Origin: Artocarpus heterophyllus
Lineage: Eukaryota > Streptophyta > Magnoliopsida > Rosales > Moraceae
Direction: 5' to 3'
Assembly (NCBI GenBank): GCA_025403435.1
Contig: CM046342.1
Span: 16,308,519-16,372,518, forward strand
Length of the DNA: 64,000 bases
Shown: one piece after another, positions 11,159 through 20,960 of the stretch
Position numbering within the stretch: the first letter of the stretch is position 1
Layout of the letters: each line of letters opens with the position of its first letter
The notes under the pieces: model-generated
What the model was told of the DNA's origin: nothing
What the model saw: the letters and a program-made list of their open reading frames with translations, nothing else
The model's database searches: none
Made by a program: the position numbers and the translations under genes

Positions 11159-12683
11159 GTTTTCTTCCTTTTTCCTGCTTTTTAAAGATTCCTTATCCTC
11201 CCTCCTGTGTACTTGATTTTATTAAGTAGCCTAGAAATATGAAGTCTTTGCATCAGATTCACAATCCATATAAAAAGCCTCAAAAGAATATCAATGGAGC
11301 TCATTTCATGGAGAGGTTATGATAGTTATAGAAACTGATAACTGAAAAGCACCAAACTAACAGTGCATTTGCATGTCTTGACACTAACAAGCATATGTAA
11401 AGAAGGGCTCAAGATCTTAATGGCACATTGCTCGCAAATCTAAGAAACTAATCCACTCTTCCGACTTTATTAACCAGTGATAACCATTCCACTTATGTGT
11501 GTTTAATATAAACAACGGTAGAGCAAACTGGAGAATTTCTCCTCGTCTCAAAGATTGATGTGTTTACTAACAAAATTAAGAAAGTTTAGTAGGTCCCATC
11601 TGATTAGGCGAATTAGGAAAGGAAAATCCGATACTAACGTATACAATTGGAATAAACTGTGAAAGTACCAAAACATGCTCAACATAATTTCTTCGAACCC
11701 GCCTTTTTTAGAAACTGAAAAAAAAAAAAAAAAAAAAAAAAAAAGATTCCAAATCCATTCCTAATAGTAAGCAATCAAACGAATCAAATGCTCAATTTTT
11801 TTTATTTTCCAAAGTTTTCCCTTTTGGCGTACGTTTCATTACAGATTAGTAAATGCATCCTTCATTTTTCAAACTTTATTAAAGAAAATACTTTTCTTCC
11901 TTGTTGTGCATGCAACTTCATTGGAAAAAATCATAAACTATAACTTCCCTACTCTCACATATTTTCTACCAACCCAACTTTTTTTTTCCTTTAGCTAATA
12001 CGTCCCTTTTTTATTTTTTTTAATCTTGTTCACAGAGACGCTAAAAAAATGCTCCACAAATTTTTAGTCTGGTGATCGAACTCCAGACCTCCATTTCAGG
12101 ACTTGCACTAACTTAGCCAACCCCTAAATTTTCTTTCAGAAGATCTTTTAATTTAAAAAAACGACTTTATTACTTCACAAGCTGTGATTTCATACCATTT
12201 CTCTGTTTCTTCATCATACAATTTCAAGAATCTCAAACCAATAATCATTAACCAATCCCTACAGAAATCCTACAAATATTCAGAAACCAGACATATCGAC
12301 CACAAATTAAATATTGAACTGAATTCAATCGATCATCAACAAAAGAGCAACCAAACCTAATCACAATTGAAAATTGAACAACGAATTTGATCCAAACAAA
12401 AAGAGAATTAAAAAAAAAAAAAAAAACAAAACAAAACAAAAACACTCACATAGGTATTGAGCTGACGGATGAAGCTGGAGAAGTTGTTGTGCTTGAAAAA
12501 TGTTGGCAGGAGCAGGCGGCTGAACTCGGGTGGATTCCAGACGACGAAGCTGTTCTTGTTTGAGCTCCACGACACGATCTCGTCCGTCGTCGAGTCGTCC
12601 ACCATGTCGTATGTCTTCAGCAAGAACGGCGCCGGGCCTCCGCTTCCTCCGCCTCCGCCGGCTGCGGTCTGACCCGCCTCCAT
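8357..12683 (-). CDS. HSFA4: heat stress transcription factor, class A4 type (two exons)
   Basis: The CDS is complement(join(8357..9550,12450..12683)), 475 codons. Exon 1 (78 codons) starts at the ATG 12683-12681, just before a Gly-rich stretch and [14 protein letters not shown]. It ends at RQLNTY, followed by a GTGAGT donor. Exon 2 follows ..AACAG at 9551 and continues [12 protein letters not shown], so the intron falls at the conserved site inside the HSF DNA-binding domain (residues about 17-110). The HR-A/B coiled coil lies at about 124-187, a basic NLS (KKRRL) at 208-212, an AHA-type activation motif with [11 protein letters not shown] at about 425-437, and a C-terminal VEQLTL export-like motif at 470-475. 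[10 protein letters not shown] and the AHA sequence point to the A4 subclass. Members are nuclear trimeric activators that bind GAANNTTC. An in-frame ATG at 12833 would add 50 residues but has no HSF-like content. Confidence 0.93.
9779..9866. repeat. GGA-rich purine tract, imperfect duplication
   Basis: Two GAGGAGGAG-rich stretches (about 9779-9822 and 9843-9866) are each followed by a related CTT(A)GC..ATATTGATAAA segment, so the tract looks internally duplicated. It lies about 230-320 bp before the 3' splice site of the HSF intron, and the transcript carries the C/U-rich strand. Confidence 0.8.
10516..10661. repeat. left direct repeat flanking the intronic LINE remnant
   Basis: This segment, running from AAGCAGCCTAGG through GGAGCTCATTTCATAGAG to about 10661, aligns by eye with 11223-11366 at roughly 75-80% identity. 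It is far longer than the usual LINE target duplication. Confidence 0.65.
10662..11222 (+). mobile_element. LINE (L1-type) 3' fragment with zf-RVT region
   Basis: The plus-strand frame from 10759 reads [18 protein letters not shown], the CxxC..HxxxxC zinc-binding segment of plant LINE reverse transcriptases. It continues with a SLWAS-type block and ends at a stop at 11029-11031; one internal TAG interrupts it. Beyond are a (TC)n run and a T-rich tail ending near TGTGTACTTGATTTTATT, as in plant LINE 3' ends. It is antisense to the HSF gene. Confidence 0.65.
11125..11155. repeat. (TC)n microsatellite
   Basis: About 15 TC dinucleotides in the intronic LINE remnant. Confidence 0.95.
11223..11366. 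repeat. right direct repeat flanking the intronic LINE remnant
   Basis: It runs from AAGTAGCCTAGA through GGAGCTCATTTCATGGAG. It matches 10516-10661 with scattered substitutions and a small deletion. Confidence 0.65.
11718..11744. repeat. poly(A) run
   Basis: An uninterrupted run of A on the plus strand inside the HSF intron. It could be a slippage-prone tract or an old retro-insertion tail. Confidence 0.9.
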
Positions 12684-13112
12684 CGCCGGATTGAAAAAAA
12701 TTGGAGCTTTCGGCGGTGATTCTGAGGATTCTTTAGCGATTGCTCTTTGGATTTCGGAACCGAATTTGTTGTGCCGAAACTGAAGGAAGAGAGATCGAGG
12801 ATGAAAGAAGCTGTTTATGGCTAAAACGAGCAAAAGCTATGGAAACACTGGAAATGGAAGATTCGACGGTTTTGGCTCTCTGGCAGCCATTGTTGACTTG
12901 AGATACGGCTTTGTTTGACAATGTACAGTTTAGACATACAATGATGCCAGTTAAGCCATTCTATTGGCTCTTGTTTAAATTCCAAGTTCTGTGGTAGGGT
13001 AAACCCTACACTTAAATTACAATTCTAAACCAGCTGTCAATTACAAAATTTTCTTTCTTTCTTTTTTTATCTATTTATTTTCTTTTTAAGTAAAGAACAA
13101 CATATATTACGC
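12684..13112 (-). promoter_or_regulatory. 5' UTR and proximal promoter of the HSF gene
   Basis: This is the interval between the start codon and the hAT element. A CCAAT pentamer reads on the minus strand near 12963. A symmetric telo-box pair lies at 12995-13010. No clear TATA box was identified. The hAT insertion at 13113 sets a close upstream limit to the native promoter. Confidence 0.5.
12995..13010. promoter_or_regulatory. paired telo-box TAGGGTAAACCCTA
   Basis: TAGGGT and AAACCCTA lie back to back, giving the plant telo-box core AAACCCTA on one strand and nearly so on the other. It is about 310-330 bp upstream of the HSF start codon. Telo-boxes are known in promoters of plant growth-related genes; a role here is inferred. 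Confidence 0.45.
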
Positions 13113-13842
13113 TAGGGGTGTACAAAAACCGCCCCGCAACCGCCGGCCGCCCGCAACCGCCCGCCGCCCGCCCAAAAAAAAGGCTATGCGGGTTCAACCC
13201 GCCCATTGGCGGGTTCAACCCGCCCGCCTACATATGTTGGCGGGCGGGTACGGTTTTAAATTTTAGGGGGCGGGTTCAACCCGAACCCGCCCGCCTAATT
13301 CTTAAAAAAAAAAAAAAAAAAAAAAATCTTAATCTAAACCTCTCTCACTCCTTATTCTTTAAAAAGAAAAAGAACATTTGATTTTGTTCATCATTTCATC
13401 TGTAGTATCCTGTTATTTTCGAACCCAATGAACAGGTTTTATGGAAGAACAAGAATTCTTGACTTTGTTCATCACTTCATATATAGTTTATGTTTCTTGT
13501 TGCAATGAATGATTATGTTTCTTAATTTGTTGTGAATATGGTTATTGTCTTTAGGCGTCAAACTTGGTTGTTGTTGAGAATGCTTCATACATTATCGTCT
13601 TATATTTTCTACAAATTTTCTTCACTTTTTTTTAATAAAAAAGAGCTCAAAAAATTATATTGTACATTAGTGTAGACCCAACCCGCCCAACCCGCCCGCA
13701 CCGCCCGCACCCGCCCGCCCCCAAACCGAAACCGCCCGCCACTCCATGGGCGGTTTGTGGGTTGGTTAATCGCCAACCCGCCACTTCAAAAAACCGCCCC
13801 GCACCCGCCCAAAAACCGCCACCCACCCGTTGTTCACCCCTA
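13113..13842. mobile_element. non-autonomous hAT element, 730 bp
   Basis: The terminal inverted repeats are TAGGGGTG(T/A)AC-like, and the element is flanked by a perfect 8-bp duplication TATTACGC (13105-13112 and 13843-13850). TIR type and TSD length are both diagnostic of the hAT superfamily. About 180 bp at each end are extremely G/C-rich with repeated AACCCGCCCGCC motifs in direct orientation, while the interior is AT-rich and non-coding. No transposase is present, so it would move only in trans. It inserted about 430 bp upstream of the HSF start codon. Confidence 0.9.
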
Positions 13843-13850
13843 TATTACGC

Positions 13851-14041
13851 TTCAAAAAATTATGTGAGAATGATTTTAGTTTCTACCAACAATTTTTATA
13901 TTTGAATCGGTAGTAAAAAAGAGAAAACACCAAATTAAGATAAGACCTACCACATATGATTTAGTACACAATCATAATATATATTCAAAAAATAAAAAAA
14001 TAAAAAACATAACTACATTTAAAAAAAATTTGAGGAGAAAA
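13851..14041. other. AT-rich spacer
   Basis: Unremarkable A-rich sequence right of the hAT element. Confidence 0.5.
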
Positions 14042-14460
14042 AAAAAAAAACCCTTCTTCTTCCTCCTCTCTTCTCCAGTTTCATCATATCCACCATTCCT
14101 TCTTCTTCCTTCTCTCTTCTCCAGTTCCACCACCATATCCACCGTCAGACCCAGCCATTGCGATCATTGAATTTGGTCCTCAAACTCAATAAGCTTGTGG
14201 AGGCAGTAATCGTCGAGCTCCTCGGTGTCAGCAATGGCATGAATTAGAGCCTGTGTGGCTAGTCAATCCACCATGTGAAGCTTGTGAGCCTCATAGAGGA
14301 TTTGCTTGTCGGTGCTTTGATCGCCAGATTTGGTCCTTAAACTCCATGCACTTGTAGCGGCAATAGTCGTCAAGCTCCTAGGCGTCGACGATGGTGAGGG
14401 AACCTACGTGGGTTGTCGATCAACCACGTGAAGCTCGCCTTGTGGAGGATTTGCTGGGTT
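14042..14460 (-). repeat. two-part tandem duplication, gene-fragment-like
   Basis: A CT-rich segment with CTCTTCTCCAGTT is repeated at about 14055-14097 and 14099-14141. A second unit of about 140-160 bp is repeated at about 14159-14320 and 14321-14459. On the minus strand both copies of the second unit translate to a related acidic peptide (EELDDYC.. followed by a EF(E/K)DQI motif), with stops elsewhere. This looks like a decayed, duplicated coding fragment of unknown origin; the family was not recognised. Confidence 0.5.
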
Positions 14461-14737
14461 AATGGGAATCTCTTCCTTTTTTTTCCTTTGATGTGTTTCA
14501 AAATTATGGATTTTAGGGTTTATAAGTCTTTTTCAAACTAATGGCTAAGATTAAACATTTATAATATTAAAGGTTGAATTTTGTTTGGTGAAAGTTGATA
14601 TAAAAAAGGATGTGTAACCAAATGTGACTGGTTTTGTTTTAGCTTTTATGCACAACATAAGTTTGAGCCATTGATATATAGTCTAAGGGTCTAGATTTCA
14701 TACTCCACTGGTGGAGAATAAAATATTAATGTTCTCC
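14461..14737. other. spacer left of the copia element
   Basis: AT-rich, no supported feature. Confidence 0.5.
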
Positions 14738-17008
14738 TGTTAGAAAAATAGTACGCAACAAAATTTTATAAATTTTATACCAAAGTGTTTTCTAAAACAC
14801 AAATTTGACATATTATATGCATAATTTAACCAAATCTTACTAACCTCTGTGTGCCGAAAAGCTCCTGCAATCAGTGAAGAGAAGTAATATTCTAGAAGAA
14901 CCTCAACCAACTGGCCTTCTTTGCTATTCTCTATCCGTGATCGGATGAGTGTGGGCTCATATGTACAGCTCTTCCACCAAGCGACTATCCTTCCAACCAA
15001 TTGAGAGAACCCAAAGCTAGTGTTCGCGATTTATGAACAAGAGCTCTTAAAGAGTTTTAGAATCTCACTATCAAAGTATCACTCTTAATCTCTCAATTGA
15101 TCTAAATAATAATGAAACTCACTCTCTTTTTATAGAGGTTGGGTTTAGGAGTCATTCCTTATCAGATAATGCCTCAAAATTCAAATCAGAATCAAATTCG
15201 GATCAATATCTGATGAAATCAACATGAAAATACGTGATCCTTTTAACGGGCGGGCATGCCAATCTGTCTAACTGGTATGCTAAACTTGCATCATCAGCAG
15301 GCCGAACCTGAGGATCGGCATACCAAACTGCCGAAAAAATCTCAACGAATATTTTATTCTCCATCCAAGATTCTATAGGATAAAGTCTCAGTTTTAATTC
15401 AAATAACCCAATAGAAAAGTTATCTAATTAAAATAACTTTATCTAGATAATCTCTAGGAAAATAAATGAATTCTTGATAATTCAACAAGTTTATCTTGAA
15501 TTAATTTAAAATTAATCCAACCGATAAATAGACATGAATTATCTGATCTTAATAATTCAACAAGTTTATCTTGAATCAATTTCGTCACAAAATTAATTCA
15601 ACCGATAAACAGGCATGAATTATTTGATTCTTTCAAATTTTAGTCAATCTGATAAATCTGACATAAGTCACCAATTATTAGAAAAACATGTTATATCGTT
15701 ACAGAATCAAATAATTCATGTCTTAATAATTCAATAAGTTTATCTTGAATTAATTTAAAATTAATCCAATCGATAAACAGACATGAATTATCTGATCCCG
15801 ATAATTCAACAAGTTTATATTGAATCAATTTTATCACAAAATTAATTCAACTGATAGACAGACATGAATTATTTGATTCTTTTGAATTTTAGTCAATCTA
15901 ATAAATCTGACACAAGTCACCAATTATTAGAAAAACACGTTATATCGTTACAGGATTTTGTGTGCTAGCAAAGGGGACCAAATAGACCTATATGGTTCAA
16001 GCTCCCGATAATTATGAAACCCAATATCCTAGATATATATTTCATAATTATCAACTCCAATGCTACTCCGCTAAAAGCTTGGAGCTGTACTCTCGAACTA
16101 TATAGAATTACGAAGCTCGTATAGCTAAATCTCCATGACATATCATAGTATATCTTATCCCCATAGGATTATCCATAATCGACTTAAGGGTAAGTTCTGT
16201 CTTACCTTCTCGATTATTTTTATCTTACGTTCCATTATCTCACCATCAAAAAACTTACCATCCAAAGATGGTATACCATGTAGTTACACCTATGTATCCA
16301 AATGATTGAGCGCTCCAGTTTTTCAAATATAGGATAACGCATATAAGAGGATATCACTACTCCTAAAGAGGAGCTATGAATTCCATATCTATGAATAACA
16401 GGTCTACGCTATCAAGAGTCATGCCTCCAACGTACCGGCATGCATACCACTATTAAAATGTGGGTATCGTCCTTTGGAACATCAAAAGTCACAAGTCAAC
16501 ACAACGGGCTCACTATTCATTTTAGGATTAAGATACAATACAAATGGTTGTCTAAAGTGAATTGATTTGCCGAGATAAAATTATTAATCTAAATCAATTC
16601 ACTTTATGTTCTAATCCAACACATCATCACCTATGACAATGTGCCAATATTTCTATTCACGGAGTCCACCTTCGATGACCAAGACAGACCATCTCCCAAT
16701 AGGGATATAGACAACATAACAATCTTTACATGAATAAAGCGCTCAACTTTATTCCCTCGATTGCGGATCTTATGATTTAAACCGTCACCTTAAGAATAGT
16801 GTCTTCTGCATAATCTGTCCATCATATGCCCAATTCTTAAAGGTTTAGACTAACAGTCTCAAACTATTGTTTGCTTAACATACATTCAACAAATATAAAC
16901 ATAAAGAGAACAAAATTTGGTATATAAATAATAAATAAATTCTTTATTGATAAAAATGTCTCCAAAAACATATTACATTTTTACTTCTTAGAGCATACAT
17001 GCCTAACA
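14738..17008 (-). repeat. 3' LTR of the copia element (2271 bp)
   Basis: It matches the 22681-24696 LTR along its length. It is about 255 bp longer because of a tandem duplication at 15476-15973 that the other LTR lacks. It also holds a short TTCGGC-type module run at 15240-15340. Confidence 0.92.
15476..15973. repeat. 249-bp tandem duplication inside the left LTR
   Basis: Units at about 15476-15724 and 15725-15973 share the order TTCAA(C/T)AAGTTTATCTTGAA, then ATTAATTCAAC, CACCAATTATTAG and TATATCGTTACAG. The right LTR has a single copy (about 23413-23650), so the duplication probably arose after insertion. Confidence 0.85.
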
Positions 17009-17022
17009 ATCTTCCACTTGCA

Positions 17023-17388
17023 CTAAGTGAGTAAACATGATAAATCTCGCATCCCCATAACTTCCATGTGCCTCTTGAAGACTCTCCTAGTAAGTGTCTT
17101 TGTAAATGGATCAGCTAAATTGTCTTCTGACGTGATTTTGCACACTGTGACATGCTCGCCCTTAACAAAGTCCTTTATCACATGATACTTCCGATCAATA
17201 TACTTAGTCTTCTTGTGAAATCTTGGTTCTTTAGCATTAGCTACCGTCGCACTGTTATCACAGTACAGTGATACCGCCTTATCCATACTAGGAACTACCT
17301 CAAAATCTCTAAGGAACTTGCAGAGCCACACTGCTTCTTTCGAAGCATCACTAGCTGCCACATACTCGGCCTCTATCATTGAATCCAA
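17023..17388 (-). pseudogene. copia RNase H fragment
   Basis: A 121-codon open stretch begins near AEYVAASDASKEAVWLC, then LYCDNSATVANAKEP and HKKTKYIDRKYHVIKD, and ends with DNLADPFTK. This is the standard order of copia RNase H motifs. It adjoins the left LTR as expected for the 3' end of pol. Upstream frames are broken. Confidence 0.9.
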
Positions 17389-17412
17389 AGTGCAATCCTA
17401 CTTCACACTTCT

Positions 17413-18493
17413 CTAACTAATGGCACCGCCACCCAGAGTAAACATAAACCCTGAAGTCGATCTCCTCAAATCCAGACAGGATTGAAAATCTGAGTCAATA
17501 TATCCTAGAGGAATCAAGTTGTCACTCGAATACACAAGCATATACCCTCGAGTCCTTCTCAATACTTGAAAATTTGCTTTACCGCAACCCAGTGGTTCGG
17601 TCCTAGATCCGCCTAAAATCGACTTACAATCCCGACCACATAACAAATATCTGGTCATGTGCAAAGCATGGCATACATGAGACTACCCACTGCCGAAGTA
17701 CAAGGCACCTTCTTCATGTATTCTTTTTCTTCCTCAGACTTTGGAGAGTCTTTCTTAGAAAGTGTAATTCCAAACCTACATGGTTGCCCACCTTTCTTAG
17801 AATCCTACATTGCAAACCTCCTGAAAATTTTATCTATATAGCTGGCTTGTGACAAAACTATTATTTTGTTCTTCCTATCTCAAAAGATCTAGATACCAAG
17901 AATAAAATTAGCTTTACCCAAGTCTTTCATGCCCAACTGCTTGGTCAACCATAATTTAACCAATGGCAATGCCCCAGCGTCATTGCCAATTAGCAGAATG
18001 TCATCTACATAGAGCAGTAGAAAAACTACCTTTCCATCCTTAATGTGTTTGTAAACACATGGCTCATCAACATTTGTGAGAACCCATAAATCTTGATCAC
18101 CTAATCAAATCTTATGTTCCAAGAATGGGAAGCCTGCTTAAGTCCATAAATTGACTTTAGCAGCTTACAAACCTTACCCTCTTGACCCTTGACCTTGAAC
18201 CCGTCTGGTTGTTTCATATAAATGGACTCATCAAGATGGCCATTTAGAAAAGCCGTCTTGACATCCATCTATCAAATCTCGTAGTCAAGAGCAGCAACTA
18301 TGGACAAGAGAATCCGAATGGACTTAAGCATGGCTACCGGCAAAAAGGTTTCCTCGTAATCGACTCCTTCCTTTTGCATATAACCCTTAGCTACCAATCT
18401 AGCCTTAAAGGTTTTGACCTTTCCATCCACTCCTTCTTTCCTCTTGTAGTTCCACTTACACCCTATGGGTTTTACCCCTTTAGGAAGATCCAC
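17413..18493 (-). pseudogene. copia reverse transcriptase, broken
   Basis: Minus-strand pieces include [15 protein letters not shown] and [16 protein letters not shown] (18272-18493), then YVDDILLIGND near 18020-17990 with the catalytic YVDD retained, and GSLMYAMLCT..DICY near 17680. At least five in-frame stops (for example near 18110, 17890 and 17640) break the frame. Confidence 0.85.
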
Positions 18494-18704
18494 AAGCTCC
18501 TAAACCTAATTAGTCTCCATAGACTTTATCTCTGTGTTCATGGCCTCTGTCTAGAGTTTCAAATCAACATCCTCCATAGCCCCTGCGTAACTATAAGATC
18601 CATGTTATGCTCATGCAGTTCAGCCAAGAGGCCTCTCCATTGAACATATACCTCTCGGGTTGACGCCCGATCCTCCCACTACACTGAAGCTCCTTGGTTG
18701 TTGT

Positions 18705-19480
18705 TCAGGTTCGTTTGGTTTCTACACTGATAGGAATGGTTTCATTTGGAACCTCTAGAGTGATTAGATCACTCCTTAACTCCTCAAGCACTACTTTGCC
18801 TCGAGGCTTAAAGTCGTCCATGTAACTCTCTTCAAGAAAAGTTGCATTAGTTGATACCACGACTTTATTTTCCTTGGAGTTATAGAAATAACCCCCTTTA
18901 GTCCTTTTTGGATATCCTACAAACACGCAAACTTCCAAACGTACTTCCAACTTATTCACATCCTTAAACAGGACATGAGCTGGACATCCCCATATGCGAA
19001 TATGGTTTAAGAATGTCTTCTTACTCGTCCACAACTCGTGAGGAGTTTTAGGGCTTGATTTTGAAGGCACATTCTTCAAAAGATAACATGCGGTTTGTAG
19101 TGCATATCCCCAAAAGGATAAAGGCAATGATGAATAACTCATCATGGACCTTACCATGTCTAATAAAGTCATATTCCTTCTCTTCGCTACGTCATTTTGC
19201 TGCAGAGTGCCTAACACAGTCAAATGGGATAAAATCACATTCTCTAATAAGTGTCCTAGAAACTCATCAAAAAGGTATTCTCTACCTCGATCAGATCGAA
19301 GTGTCTTTATGGGTCTACGTAATTCTTTTTCCACTTTAGCCCAAAACTCCCTACACTTGTCAAAAGTTTCGCTTTTTTTTTTGGTGCATCAGGTACACAT
19401 ACCCATGCCTTGAGTAATCGTCAATAAAAAGTGACAAAGTACTCATACCCTCCTCGTACCCAGATGTTCATCGGTCTACA
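18705..19480 (-). pseudogene. copia integrase core, broken
   Basis: 209 codons are open at 18705-19334. They hold LRSDRGREYLF (second catalytic aspartate), the TLQQNDVAKRRN block where the catalytic glutamate of the usual VAERRN is replaced by lysine, and the LEVRLEVCVFVGYPK segment after the core. The N-terminal core part near 19480-19340 is in another frame. The E-to-K change and frameshift would inactivate it. Confidence 0.85.
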
Positions 19481-19548
19481 AATATCACTATGCACAAGCT
19501 CTAGAACCCCTTTGATCCTATTACCCTTAGACCCGAATGGTCTTTTGG

Positions 19549-20110
19549 TCATTTTACGCTCCAAACACATTGAGGTATAGATTCCACCTTTAAGTGACTT
19601 AAAGGTCCATCCCTTATCAACTTTTGAATCCTATTCAGGTTAATATGACCAAGGCGCAAATGCCAAAGATAAGTCTTATTAGAGTGCGAAGTTTTAAGTC
19701 GTTTAGAGTTATTATCATTCATCTCAACATTGAGCAATAAGTCCATCTTAGGTTTGATAAAATATAGATTATTTTGCATCCATCTAGAACAGATAAAAGA
19801 TTTGTTTTTACGAATCACCACTTTATTATTAAAAGAAACCAAATAGGAGTCTTTAAATAAACAAGCTACAAAAATTAAATTCCTTTTGAATTTAGGAACA
19901 TAAAAACAATCTTGCAAAATTAAATTCCTATAATTATCAAAATAAAGATGGACGTCTCTCACTGCTTCCGCCAAGACCAAGGATCCATCGCCCATCCAAA
20001 GTGTGAAGTTTTATGAAGCATACTTTTCGTTTCTTTGAACCCCTACAGAGAAACACAAACATGATTAGTTGCACCGGAATCTATGACCCAAATGTCACTA
20101 GATTCCTCAA
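19549..20110 (-). pseudogene. copia protease and pre-integrase segment
   Basis: Near 20090-20050 the minus strand reads WVIDSGATNHVC, the aspartic protease active site, followed by a stop near 20042. The 148-codon stretch 19549-19995 holds the VPKFKRNLIF block and the pre-integrase motif WHLRLGHINLNRIQKL. Confidence 0.85.
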
Positions 20111-20122
20111 CCAAACAATTTT

Positions 20123-20960
20123 CTAAATACAAAAGATCACACCTACCTCCTTTGAAAAGGAATTCCTTGCAATGCTTCTTGATGTGTCCGACCTTCTCAC
20201 AAAAGAAGCACTTAAGCTTCTTAGGGTTCTTGTTCTTCTTCTTGCTCTTGGTGTTAGCAGGAATAGAAGACTTCTTGTTCTTGGCCCGTTGTTGCTTTCA
20301 ATTCCCATTATTGGGATTGGAACCAGAAGCAGCTGCCAAATTGGCCTCTCCACCTACAGGAGACTCTCTGATCAAAAGTTTGAACTCCTGTAACTATTTC
20401 ATTAATTATGTTAAGGTCATATCCCGCCTATTGCTCAAATTAAAAGTAGCTCTAAACGGAATAAATTCCTTTGAAAAAGTCTCAAAGACCATAGTCATCT
20501 GAGTTTCAGCATCAATGTCGGCTCTATTGGTTTATGCCTTAGCAAGGTAACTCATGACCAACATCATGTGCTCCTTTACAGATGTCCCCAGCCTCTGCTT
20601 ATAGTTTAAGAGTTTTTGAAGTGTCCCTTGCCGCTTAGTTAAGGCCTGGCCTCCAAACATGTCTTCTAGATTATCCAAGATCTGCTTCGCAGTCTCATAA
20701 TCTTGATGTTGAGCCCTGCAGCACGTTATTCATGTTGGCTATAACATAGCAGCGGGCCTGATCATTAGCATCCTTCCAGCTATCGTACGCTTGGAATTGC
20801 TCATTAGTGGAGTCTCCCGTAGGCTTGGGAGGACAAGGGGTTGTCAGCACAAATTTCAGTTTCTCAAAAAAGAGGACGATATCCAGGTTCTATTTCCAAT
20901 CATTATAATTCTCTCCAGTTAATTGGTTTTTGTCAAGTATCGAAGATAAAGCGTTTTTAG
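20123..20960 (-). pseudogene. copia gag, broken
   Basis: The N-terminal part near 20960-20890 reads LTGENYNDWK, the usual start region of UBN2-type gag. A CX2CX4HX4C zinc knuckle (CFFCEKVGHIKKHC) lies near 20215-20160. Stops and frameshifts break the region between. Confidence 0.8.

Larger units (their letters stand above)
9551..12449 (-). other. single intron of the HSF gene (2899 bp)
   Basis: It is bounded by GTGAGT (from 12449) and AACAG (to 9551) on the minus strand. It carries a plus-strand LINE remnant (10662-11222) between direct repeats, a GGA-rich tract (9779-9866), a (TC)n microsatellite (11125-11155) and an A27 run (11718-11744). It also has a T-rich sense-strand stretch just inside the donor. 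No other gene is supported in it. Confidence 0.85.

Noticed and set aside
12684..12833. Start codon at 12833 adding 50 residues to the HSF
   Set aside because: The extension lacks HSF similarity, and the ATG at 12683 opens the expected short Gly-rich leader before the DNA-binding domain.
13118..13381. 87-codon proline/arginine-rich frame
   Set aside because: It is produced by the CCGCCCG-rich ends of the hAT element and is low complexity; not a gene.
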